Shown one piece after another: positions 46,523-57,600 of a stretch of 64,000 nt of DNA. Both the position numbers and the translations under genes were made by a program. This DNA comes from Clavelina lepadiformis (lineage: Eukaryota > Chordata > Ascidiacea > Aplousobranchia > Clavelinidae), in the NCBI RefSeq assembly GCF_947623445.1, contig NC_135245.1, positions 19,971,501 to 20,035,500 of the forward strand, given 5' to 3'. Positions within the stretch are counted from its first letter, which is position 1. Each line of letters starts with the position of its first letter. The notes beneath the pieces were generated by a model. The model saw nothing but the letters and a program-made list of their open reading frames with translations. It searched no databases and was not told the origin of the DNA.

Positions 46523-47313
46523 GATGTCTATTGTCCATGTTTGCCTGAAGTGACATGTATCCTCCTACCAATTAGTTTGTTTGTTTCTTTTCGTTGTAAT
46601 CGTTTCGAGCGATGATTTCTAGAGCTTAACATGACACAGAGATAGCAATGAGAAGAGAACGACTTGAAGAGTTGGAAACTGGAATCTGAATTTGAACTTC
46701 GAAATCGGAAACAGTTTTATTGTCCGGATTTCGTTTACATCGTGTGATAAATTCTTACAGATGGAAAATTATATTTCGTCACCGATCATGTTCCTCGTGA
46801 ATTTCGTTTATCTCATTCTTAACTCTGCATTATGCTAGACTTACTAACATTCGACCTACTCTACCTAGACACAGATCATAGGTCACTTTGTGACGTCATA
46901 CAATCGTGTGATAATTTCGTGAATCATTAGATTAAAGTCTTGTTGATACAATTCAGTTTAATGGGAATGGTTCACAGTTTAAATTATTAAGTTTATAGTT
47001 ACTATTGAATTAGTTTGAAAATATCTTAGTACTGTATTTCAACCCGTTACTGTGTTAGCCTCAGTATGTACAGTATATTGTATACCGTGTCCGTGTGTGT
47101 AAGACTGTGTATATGTACGTGAGTATGTACAAATGTATATTATTCAAACCACTTTGTGTTAAACTGATCTTTCGTTTTGCATTTTCAGTTGATTTTCAGC
47201 AGCTTCGTTCTTAAGTCTTCATTTTCGATTTACCTATTTACCAGCTTTCAAAAAAATGATGTGTTTTTGCATTCACGCGTTCTTGATGTTTCTGTGTCGT
47301 CACAAACTTTTTG

Positions 47314-47370
47314 CTAGTCTAGAAAAGTAACCACCTCTGGTAAAAGCGCATAGCCATGACCGTAATTGTG
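47314..47370 (-). pseudogene. Possible intelectin C-terminal fragment
   Basis: On the minus strand THNYGHGYALLPEVVTFLD-stop ends just outside the Mutator-like element. Its layout loosely resembles the intelectin C-terminus (YGTHVGYSSSREITEAAVLL then FYR). If right, the element split one intelectin gene. Weak match. Confidence 0.25.
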
Positions 47371-47622
47371 GGTACTATGACACTTTATCGGAAGACACTT
47401 TATCGAACGACACTTTATCGAACGACAGTTAATCAAACGACAAACTTTGACAATAGCTTCAAGCAAGATTTTTGCGTGTTTCTCAAATATTGAGACAATA
47501 AGGAATAAGCCATTGTGATGTGCGGTCTTTGTAATGGTGTGCATTAATGAATTGTGATGTATATATCCTAAAGTTGACGATTTATATTTTATATCTATAT
47601 TTTATATTTGTATCATAAAGCT

Positions 47623-47663
47623 GACGATTTCGCATGGCGGCCGGCCCGCCATGCGAAATCGTC
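47623..47663. repeat. Perfect 18-bp palindrome with 5-base loop
   Basis: The arms are GACGATTTCGCATGGCGG and CCGCCATGCGAAATCGTC around CCGGC. It lies in the Mutator-like element, where similarity to the fragment at 24.0-24.3 kb ends. It probably marks an inverted junction. Confidence 0.8.
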
Positions 47664-47879
47664 TGGCCCGAAACATATTAATAAGTTATCACAAGAATAC
47701 GGCCCGCCGTTACTTATTGAGTTTCAAACTGCAGTGTTAGCTCTGTTAGAAAAAATTGTGGTATTGTTACGCCATAAAACTGGTTCGAAAGCGGTAGACC
47801 AGTATCTCGTACTAAGTACGAGATTGTCTGTACAGTAGACTAGACTAGTCGTTATAGATACAAAGAGTAAGGAATTGAA

Positions 47880-48329
47880 GGCAAAATTTCATAGCAAGGG
47901 TCATATCGATGCCTGACTTTTACACAAAGTAGCTTCTTGAAAGTGGTCTTTATCCCAGCTTTTTCAATTCTTGTTGTACAACGGTTCGAGGACTTCCTGG
48001 CCACGTTTAGTGACGACGATGAGCAGAACTTGTCTGAATACATTGAATATTTCGAAACTACTTGGATTGGACGATTGCGTCGCAGGAATCGTCGTCAACC
48101 TCTATTTCCTATCCGGTGTTGGAATGTCTTTCACCGGGTTCAAGATGACCTTCCACGAACGAATAATAGCATTGAAGGATGGCACAATGCGTTCAGCAAG
48201 CGTGTCTCAATATCCCATCCGACTCTTCGCAGACTCGTCCAAAAAATTAATCAGGAACAAGGCTCCAACGAAATGTTTATTGAGCAATTGAGTGCTGGAA
48301 TTGCTGGCCCACCTCGGAAGAGGCGCTAG
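47880..48329 (+). pseudogene. MULE transposase C-terminal fragment
   Basis: The frame has IEYFETTWIGRLRRRNRRQP, a FP..CWNVFHR stretch, then LPRTNNSIEGWHNAFSKRVS and HPTLRRLVQKI. The yFe.tWiG...R and P.fp...Wn....lpRTNN..EGwH..f motifs are typical of the C-terminal part of MULE transposases, often paired with FLYWCH zinc fingers. The upstream catalytic region is missing or decayed, so it is not functional alone. Confidence 0.75.
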
Positions 48330-48522
48330 GACGCTGTCAACCAACGGCTGAAGAGCATAGTCGAAAATTATGACTCAACGAATATTGACATAAAAAGCTA
48401 TCTTCGAGCAATTGCACACAACTTGTAATTAAATGAATGCGATTGAAATGTGCACTTCGTCAGTTGTCGTGCTTTTAACAGTGCATATCGTCAGTTGTAT
48501 CGATAAATTGTGGTTCTTCTAA

Positions 48523-49030
48523 CCCTATCCTAACCAGACTCGCGAGTTTACTAAAAAACTAGGTGTGGCCGACCCCGCACACACATTTGCAATCGTTAAT
48601 TACTAGAAAACTATGCGTCGTAGACTGATGAGATTTTTACATGTTAGTAGAAACATCATCTGGCTTCCTGTATACATCATAATTGTAAAACTAAAGAAAG
48701 TGAATTTAGTGTAAATTAAGTATTTCTAAAAGTGACACATTTCCAGAAATTCTTCTTGTTACGCCGCGCCCCCGCTGTGAGAAGAGAACGAAAGAGAATA
48801 GTTAGTCAAGTTATTGGTGCGTAAATGAGTACATGTAATACGCTTCAATGCGGAGAGAGAGAAAAATTATATAAATATCACAATATCTCAAAAATTACAA
48901 AGTCCAACTTTATCAAACAAACATGGACAGATAGCTGAACATTTCTATGAAAAGTCACCAAATTTCAATTTTCTACAGCAAACAATGCAACTGTACGCCA
49001 CGTTTTGCTATGACTGTGTGCGGGAGAAGC
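48523..49030. mobile_element. piggyBac-like MITE, copy C, inverted and truncated
   Basis: This is the reverse complement of 6,409-6,941 with scattered changes. The end nearest 48,523 keeps CCCTATCCTAACCAG, flanked by CTAA in place of TTAA. The opposite end stops at GGAGAAGC, lacking its last 20 or so bases, and meets the Mutator-like subrepeats. The MITE therefore sits within the Mutator-like element. Confidence 0.75.
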
Positions 49031-49211
49031 AACAGTCGATTCGATCAACTGTCGCTTTGATCAACTGTCGGTTCGATAAAGTGTCGTTCGATCAACTGTC
49101 GGTTCGATAAAGTGTGGTTCGATAAAGTGTGGTTCGATCATCTGTCGTTTCGATCAGCTGTCGTTCGATTAAGTGTCGTTCGATAAAGTGTCTTTAGATT
49201 AAGTGTCGCGT

Positions 49212-49690
49212 CACGGATCCTTGTAGAGCGGGTAGAGATTACCGCCGTAGCTTTGCAGCGGTTCGCTGTTGGTATTTAAGGTATGCTGCTGAGTCGAAAT
49301 CTTTGAGCGGGGTCTCGTTGGGAACCTGCCATATCATGACGTCTTTGGCATTCAACTCGAAATAAGCGGGGTTCTTGAAATCGTCGCTGGTCGCGTCCTG
49401 TGGCGTTCCAAAGATCCGCCGATTGGACCAGCTATCAGCGCCGACCTTGGAAAGCGCTAGATTGCCATCTTCACTAGAACATCGGCCATTTAAGCCAATC
49501 AGATTCTTTCCGATCAAGTTGTCATGAACGGACGCGACCAAGGTTCAACCACCTCCGTCCACGCCCATATCATATGTGGGGTGAGCTACGTTGTTCTCAT
49601 CCCGAAGATAGTAGATGCCGTTTCGAACGCAGTCGTTTTCAACTTGAATTTGACTACAACTGGTGGCAACGATCATCTTCGGAAAGATGG
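49212..49690 (-). pseudogene. Broken intelectin (X-type lectin) gene fragment
   Basis: On the minus strand the frame reads SCSQIQVENDCVRNGIYYLR, DENNV, GVDGGG, TLVASVHDNLIGKN, then ATSDDFKNPAYFELNAKDVM and IWQVPN. It then gives SEPLQSYGGNLYPLYKDP after a one-base shift near 49,271. This follows the intelectin fibrinogen-like N-terminus and the conserved ATSDDYKNP and AKDLGIWHVPN region. The Trp of the GGGGWTLVASVH motif is replaced by TGA (49545-49547), and the Cys of YCDM is absent. The gene ends at the Mutator-like element boundary. Intelectins are Ca-dependent glycan-binding immune or mucus lectins; this copy should be non-functional. Confidence 0.75.
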
Positions 49691-49699
49691 AGTTATATT

Positions 49700-52600
49700 G
49701 ATTTCATGCAATCTACTTATTTCTTTCACTTCATTATCATTGAGTGCATACGCAAGCAAAGTTGCTATAGACACAAATAGAATAGAGGTAAATGCAACCG
49801 TATATTATCTGCGCTTCTCTTACCGTTCTGGCATTCAAACAAAGTTCAAACAATTTTTTGTGCAATTAATTCTGTAGATTAATAGATATAAGAACATAAT
49901 ACGTGTGTTTTTTTACACAAGTTAAAATGTTTAGTGATATATTTTTATAAAGGAACTAATATTTTGATAAATTTAACGTTTCATGAAAAACAAATTTTAT
50001 CTTCAACTTGTTTTCGCAAATTGCCGTTCTTCGACCACTCCCGGGAATCAAGTTGTTATGTATATGACTGATTTGTTATGCCGTACAAAGCAAATATATA
50101 AGGTTGGTTTTAAACAGATTCAACTTGAGATTGCTATTTCAATAATCGGATACACTTTCGTCAAAGTTGTTATTTTAAGGTAAATATTGATTGAAAGTAA
50201 AAATGTCAAGTTATTTTTTACTGTAAATATACATTAAAGGTCTACAAAATCTGTCCTAACTTTAAGCAGATGTTCCGAAGTTATTATTGATTATGAGAAG
50301 ATTCTCAATAAATCATTCGAGCCCAGGTTAATGATATTTTTATTAACTTTTGTCGGTTTTGTTTGGTTAAACCACCATCTTTTGTATATATTACACGTAA
50401 AATTAATGCACGGATATCGACCCGATACAAATAGTATCGTTTTTTGGAAACATAAAGATTTACCGGCAAGATTGACGTCACATAATCAAACACCTTCAAA
50501 TTGACAAGACAGCTGACAAGCTAGAAAGATGATGTTGACGTCAGAAGTGCAGCACTTCTAAAGCCATATTTTTTCCACTTTAAATTGGACTTCAAATTAT
50601 TTCTTCTCTAAAGGTTTAATAGGTAAGAGAAAAATTAAATTTACCAGACCAGATAAACAAAACAAGAACTAATCTTTCTTTTTAATATATGTCAATGATA
50701 GTTTCGTGCATGTCTAGAGAGCTGGAGACTCATTAGATCGACAATTTTGCAATACATATGCAATGCAATGCAATACATATTACAATACAATTTTGCAATA
50801 CATATGCAATGCAATAATTTTTATTTTGTAGTACAATGCCAATTGTTGTCAAATATTGCAAACTGCTGGTCCACAAAATGCCAGTTTATTTCGTTATTGT
50901 AAGCTTTGGCCGCATTTAACATTTACATAAGATTACATCTAAATCTCCACATAGTCAGTATTTTAAATATACCATTTGGTAGATATTGAACGACAAAAAG
51001 TATTGTTTTGGCTGAATTAAGCAGCATCAGCACTTCTTGCGTTGTATGCCGCTGTCTTGTGAGTTATTAGTCTAGTTAATGTAAATACGGGTACGGGATA
51101 CGGGTCCCAATAAGATGTAAGATATATTTTTAACATGGTTTGAAATTAAACATTTCTGTTTGGTAAGCTATGAAACTCAAATGGCGTGGATGAGCGAAGA
51201 AGCTCACAGGTACACGATTTTCAGGAAAAGAAACACATCGTCTACCTTAACTAAAAAGTGAACAAAGTTTAAACCAAGTTGAGCTGAGTTTAAAAGTAGG
51301 TCCTTCTGAGAACTGTTAATTCAATTTATGTTTTGTGGGTCGTGTTTGGAGCGCTGTGTTTATAACGATATCTGGGTGTTGTCTCATATTATTCATGAGT
51401 TATAAGGACATGTCATAAACACATGACTTGTTCAACGCTGGCTAAACCCTGCTTTTGAAAGCGATCAAAGTTAACGTACGCAATCATTTAGCGAAATAAA
51501 ACTTTCAGCAAATTATCCATCCGTTTGTAAAACTGATCGAATGTTACACACAGTTTTGAAGCGGATTGACCCGGCTTGATTAAAGTTGTTTGTATAGAAT
51601 GTCAATAAACTAATGACTAATTACAAACAAACGATTAGCAATAGCTCTAACATAAATTAATCGATTATTATCATCGGTTTAATGATATCATGTTCAGCTA
51701 AGAAAACAACTGGGTAAAATTTTAGTAAGTTGTACATTTATAGGTATATTTATAGGTTCTAACGAAAAATTAAACTGACGTTGCATATTTTCCAAGAGCA
51801 GATTCAAAATCTGCTCTCTGCGCAGCTTCTTACCGCAACCAACGTTTTGCTACAAACAGTTACTCCTATGAACCATCCAGGCTGTACCGCTATGACATAC
51901 ATTTACTCGTCGAGATAACTTCTGAAAAGTTTTGATATTTTTCATTTGTTTGCAGGTAGAGAGTCTCTAATTAGCAATTGCTTCAAACTAATAAAGTTAA
52001 TTTCAATCGATTGCACTTTGCAGTGATTTAGCGTTTGGTTTATGATAAAAAATATTAAAAATTGTTAATTTTATGGATAAAATAATGTTTTATAAGAGCA
52101 TTTAGATAAGATGTTAAGAGATTTCTGGTATTATGTAGAGCTGAGCTATTTCGATTTTGCATTTGTGGTACTTTTCAGAGTTGTAGCGGTAACAACAAGA
52201 GAATCACTAAATTGGAATTTGTAGTAACATCGTACGAAATCCAATAGATCTATATAAGGCCGTAATAAATTTTACAAAATTAGCATTTCCATTGATATTT
52301 TGGAAGGTAATTGGCCATAATTGGTATAAACGTCATGGGACTATTAAGAGGAACAATTATTTGAGGGTTGCGACAAAAACTACTTGCTTTTCTTTAGGAC
52401 CACAAAGAATAAATGTTTTCAAGATATACTGATGTTCGTCCATAAATTCTTCCTTTTTCACATTGCAACGTTCAATTTAGCGTCTATTTTGTATAAGAAT
52501 AAGAATTAGTCCAGATTTTAAATGCTCACCGGTATAATAATCGCTTAAAGCCCTATCACAATTTTGAAAGTCAAACTAATGCAAAAAACGATAATTATAT

Positions 52601-54500
52601 ATAAAGGGTCATTGGTGGAGTGACCCCACAGCTTATACTGCCACAAGGTCAAAAAGTCAGAAGTTCACGATGTACATCGACAAACGCGGTCGGGTCATGC
52701 GGGTTTCTTAATGGCGCTGTGAAAATTTTATTGCCGGCGGCCTAACATCGTCCTAAAGATGACGTCACTGTACTGCAAATCACTGGAGCTAGAAAAACTG
52801 GAAAAGCTGGAAAAACACGTGTCATTAGAGTTTTTTTTGAAAACCGCAGCATTGAAACGTGATACTCGAAATGAGAAATAAATTATGAGTTTGGGCGAAA
52901 GTCGGCGTTTTATGAGGTAATAACAACTTATAAACTGGACGAATTTTTTTGTGAAATTCGACCCAGTACTGGTGTGACGTAAATGCGGTTACGTGACTTT
53001 AGAAATAATAAGAATAGCAATCGGCGTGACGACGTAAATTTTCCAACCCCTGACACATCGCCCCGGTAATTTTTAATTCTTCGTTTACAGGAGTTTTAAT
53101 TGAGCAGGGTGGGATGAAAGCTCTGTTTAAATCTGTCACTATGTTCAATATTTTTTGTTGATGTGGTCGCAAAAACCTTTATTTCTGTATTTTCGCCCAT
53201 TTCCAGAATAGCGCAATAAATGTAGTTGTTACCGCGTCGACCAGGTAATGCAGCACAACACACGCATCTCTAGGTCACGTGCTGTATCTTTTCTCAATTT
53301 AAGTTCGCAAAAATGTTCTAGAACTTATCTCACATCTGTTGTGTGGTCATTTGTTAACCCTAAATTTTTCCAAATTTTCTTTAAACATCATACAACGGTC
53401 AAGGGTTGGAACATCCATGCCAGCCACTGTTATTTTTTCACCTGCAGTCAAACCTAATTTCGTTTTTCAGTTTTTTTTACCAGAAATTGCTTTGCGCTTA
53501 TGCAAGGTGCCACACTTGTCCACGATTAATTAAATTAATTTTGAAAAACATTCGACGAGCTTGTAAGAACGATAATTGCCGTGAAGAAGATATCTTTAGT
53601 GGTTTACAGATCGATCAAAAACGCTTTCTGCCAGACTTGAGTTCAGGTCATGCTTATTATGACCAAGTGGTGCTTGACACAGCCTTCACCACTCGCTATT
53701 AATAGAAGTAATATCTGTGTTTGAAATGTCTTGAAATCACTTCCCCGACATAATAACATTGTTCGTTGTGCGATATGTACATATCTATATTAATAATTAA
53801 TCATAATTTAGTTTAAAAAGTTTTAATTTTTCTTAAAAGTTATTACTAGAGTCGGTTGTTTAGGACTTGCTTCTATTTTTGCTGGAGATTGTTGGAAATA
53901 GTCAGGTCATTGATAACAATAACAACAATAACAAGTCGTATTTTAATGTGTATTTAGACAATTAAGATGATTTCAACTTCTTTTCCCTGCGATTCGTTGT
54001 TTCCGCTGGGGTAGAGTTTAGACTTTTTTAAGGATTTAAAATGCAGCAAACTGCAAACCGCTTAACTGCATCCCGGGATAATCGATGTCGGCGCTTCGGG
54101 CACCGATTATGACCAGATTAAAAAAATTCTTGCAAATTTGTCTGGGACACTTGATCACGTTTGCATCAACTTGTCGGGCAGGTTCGGTGGCATTTTGTGA
54201 CTGTTTCTTGGAAATGTACTGACGCCAGTGTTCATGATGGGAGCGGCGTGACCGTACATTTTGTATCTTCATAAAAATGCTTGATTTTATAAGTAAGACC
54301 AAAGATAAGATGCTTACAACAAGCTTCCTTGCAGCTTACACGATCGCAACCTATCATTTGACGTTTTATGTCGATCAGCTCTAAATCTGGTGGTTGGTTA
54401 AACCTCAACTGTGTCTCTGCTCCGGGCCTGGTTGTCGTGAGATTGCAGCCTCTCTCCTTTCTGTTCTACTTAATTTGATCTAAACTAGAAAAACGTGAAA
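49700..54500. other. Gene-poor stretch
   Basis: No recognisable gene. A short ATGCAATGCAATACATAT repeat lies at about 50,744-50,816. An open frame ending at 53,702 (SSGHAYYDQVVLDTAFTTRY-stop) and a minus-strand frame at 54,036-54,302 have no recognised domain. I saw no tRNA or terminal inverted repeats. Confidence 0.45.
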
Positions 54501-54517
54501 GGGTCGCGACGAGCCGC

Positions 54518-54525
54518 TATAAAAA
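54518..54525 (+). promoter_or_regulatory. TATA box of the SUEL-vWD gene
   Basis: TATAAAAA inside CGCTATAAAAAGCG, 77 bp upstream of the ATG at 54602. This predicts transcription starting near 54,550. Confidence 0.65.
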
Positions 54526-54601
54526 GCGTCCGATGCGTCGAACAAACTGATTTTCAATCTGACGCGACTTTCTCTCGAGACGAGCGCGTCAGTGGGAAAA
54601 G

Positions 54602-57600
54602 ATGAATCGAGAATTTCTTCCTTTTTTAGTCCTGGCTTCACTGCTCAGGCTTGGAAGTAAGCAGAAAGTTATTGTTTATTTGTCGGTTGCATTGGCATTG
54701 TGTCGACGTTATCAACGACTCGCTTATTAAGAGTTGGAGTTTATTATTATTTGAGTGTAAACTTTTTTGTACGTTTGTGAGGTCCGTGGATTAATATTTG
54801 TGGAACGTTAAAACAATTTTATTATCAACTCTTCAAGATTTACAAGCAACTGAGAGAAATGATTTCACATTTTTCAAATTATTTTCAGTTTCTTTTGAAC
54901 TCCAGTATTCGAGAACCTGCACTGGGGAGGACCAATTGGTCAGTTGTCCAACAGGCCAAGACATTTTAGTACAAGACGGAGCCTATAAGCTTGAAGACAA
55001 CCCCAGGTACGACATTGTGACGTTACAATTGCCTTTCACCTAAGTTCTAAAGATAACGTCGCTGGTTCCTGAGCTATCTAATCACTCTTGCTCTTCCAGA
55101 TGTCCTTCTGCTCCGGTGGAGGATCCAACCCGGGATTGCTCGCTTGAGAGCGCCTACGATAAAGTAAAGAGGAGATGTGATGGGAAGAACCAATGCGTGC
55201 TGCAGGGTGCTGTTGACTTGGGCACGGACTCGTGCTTTGCCGGAGTTAATTCGATCGAGGTCGCCTTCTACTGCATTCCATCAAGTACGTGAGATATCAT
55301 TTTATCTAAATGCGTCTGCTCATGTGTCCACCACACGGACCAAGTGACTTTGTTAACTCGCTTATGGCTAAATTGTCGCTTGCTGTTGGTTATGGCCGCT
55401 TAGAATTTTGTTTTACTCTTTTGAGCTTCGTCTGTACATTCTAAAAGATTGCATTCAAAAGTATACAAAGTGTAACGCGTTTATCGCGTGCGTTTCCGCC
55501 AGGCCGATTCTTCTTTAACGGTGAACCGCCGCACCGAACATATCAGGTAGAGACAAGATGTTTTGGGTAAAACCTTTTATTTGAAACAGAAATCGACAAC
55601 CGATGTCCCCTCTTGGATTAACATGAACGAGGCTCATATAAGCTACCTGGTTAGAGCTTAAGCGTAGGAATGCTTCTTAAGTTAAGAACAATGTGAAAAG
55701 TGATGAAGCTAAAACACACGCACAAATCATACAAAGACAATTAAAACCAGTTAAAATGAGCTTACTCAATAAGACATAAGTGTTACGTCATTGATTATTT
55801 CGTCACTTTAGTGTGTAACTCCCTGCGTATTTCAACTTCAAAGTGGAAAGTGAAAGATGCTCATTTTAAGCCAAAGTTGGTTTTTTATTTTGGAAATTTG
55901 TTTGCTCAGATCTCCCAGAGACAAGTAAATGCCAGGGCATAGGAGATCCTCATTATAAGACTTTTGATGGAAAGAGATACGATTTCATGGGGGTTTGCAC
56001 TTACGTCCTGATAAAAGCGGAAGGCGACATTTACCAAATGCCGTTTACTCTGGAGGTAAAGGAAATCTAACACCGAGTATTTTCATCTGCAGTCGTGAGT
56101 TAAATTGCTCAAATGTCCTTATCTGACCCCGTTATCATCAATCTTAGGTAGACAACGAACATCGAGGTCAAAACAACGAGGTGTCGTGGCTGAAGAAAGC
56201 GATCGCCAGAATTAACGGCAAAATAATTGAACTCAACAAAGGACCCGTGGTTAAGGTATTGCTCTTTGGCAACATCGCGCGGGCTTGTGTTTGAGCGATT
56301 TTTGCTGAAATTGTTTCTTCGACGTTAGGTGGATGGCGCTGTTATCTCCTACCCTTACGTTGACGATGAATCTGGATTCAGCATCACTCGTGCTGGAAAG
56401 TACGTTGCGTTAAACACCAAGGATGGTCTCGTTGTCAACTACGATGGAGACGCTCACATTGATGCGAGACTTCACAGAAGATATGCCGGAAAAGTCGAAG
56501 GTTTGATAAATTGATGTTTTAAGTTTCAGTGTCAAGTTCTGAGGCTTGTGTATGGTGTTACGCAGTTTCAGATTCAGATTCCTCGTTTAAATCGCTTAAA
56601 TCTTTTTACAGTTTTTTTAACATGTTTTGTGAAATGGCATTAATGATTGTCGATAAACGCTGCTCTACAATTTTCCCAACAGGTTTATGTGGAAATTACA
56701 ATGGAGACCCTGATGATGACGTCCGGGAAAACCCCATCGAGTTCGCAAATTCTCATCAAACAGACACGGAAAGTCCGTAAGTGAAAAGAACATAAAATGT
56801 CGTTATGTGGTCACATACCATTTGCTTTCAAGGTTTCTGTTTCAACGTCGTATTCTTTACTCCGACAAGATTAACCTGACAATGCTAAAACTTAGTTTTG
56901 GACATATGTCGACTTTTTAGACAACTTTTCGTCGCGCTTTTAAACGACGCTCAGGTGTATGGTTGTGAAATAACTTTAGTAATACATGCTAAGTACCAAG
57001 TCGTTTGAAACACTTACTGCATAATCTCTATTAAATGTTTTACAATCACACACTGTCTCTTTCAGATGTAAACCTCTTGACCCTTCGACTCCTCTTCCAG
57101 TTTGTCCTCCGGAAGATCGCGTTCGCTTCGAAGAATCCTGCTCCATGATCACACGAGACTGTTTCGCCCAATGTCGATCCTTCGTAGATCCTGTCATTTA
57201 TTTTGAGGTTTGTGCCGTAGCGGGATAAAATGCGGCCGTTAATAACTGCGACAAAATTGGTTTCCTAACAGCATGTCGCTAAATATTCTTCTAAAATTAA
57301 TCACGACCAACAGGCTTGTGTGTTTGACGCGTGCGCTTACAACGACGGGCATTCAGCTGTTGAGAATGCCGCTTCCGCCTACGCAAAAGAATGCAGGGAA
57401 AGCGGGATCAATGTTTGCAACTGGAGAGATATCGCCAATATACGTAAGTGATACGTCAGTTACTCATCGTGCTTTATTACGATTTGTTACTGTTATTACT
57501 TTTTTGCTGGCGCTCTATTGCTTATTTTTGCGTTATTTAATGTATTTTCACGTGTTTTATTTTTTAAGACGTTTTTTAGTATTCTTCTAATTTTCTCTAC

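Larger units (their letters stand above)
47373..49210. mobile_element. Mutator-like element with subrepeat-built ends
   Basis: The left end is a run of GACACTTTATCGAACG-type units (47,375-47,440). The right end (49,035-49,207) has about ten such units in opposite orientation (GATAAAGTGTCGTTCGAT). The ends thus form inverted repeats made of tandem 15- to 17-bp units. Inside is a MULE transposase C-terminal fragment and a piggyBac-like MITE copy. No clear target duplication. A shorter relative lies at 23,997-24,300. Confidence 0.7.

Noticed and set aside
55501-55550. Possible extra exon in the SUEL-vWD gene (after CGCCAG, before GTAGAG)
   Set aside because: Its exit phase does not match the next exon at 55910, while direct splicing from 55284 to 55910 is in phase.
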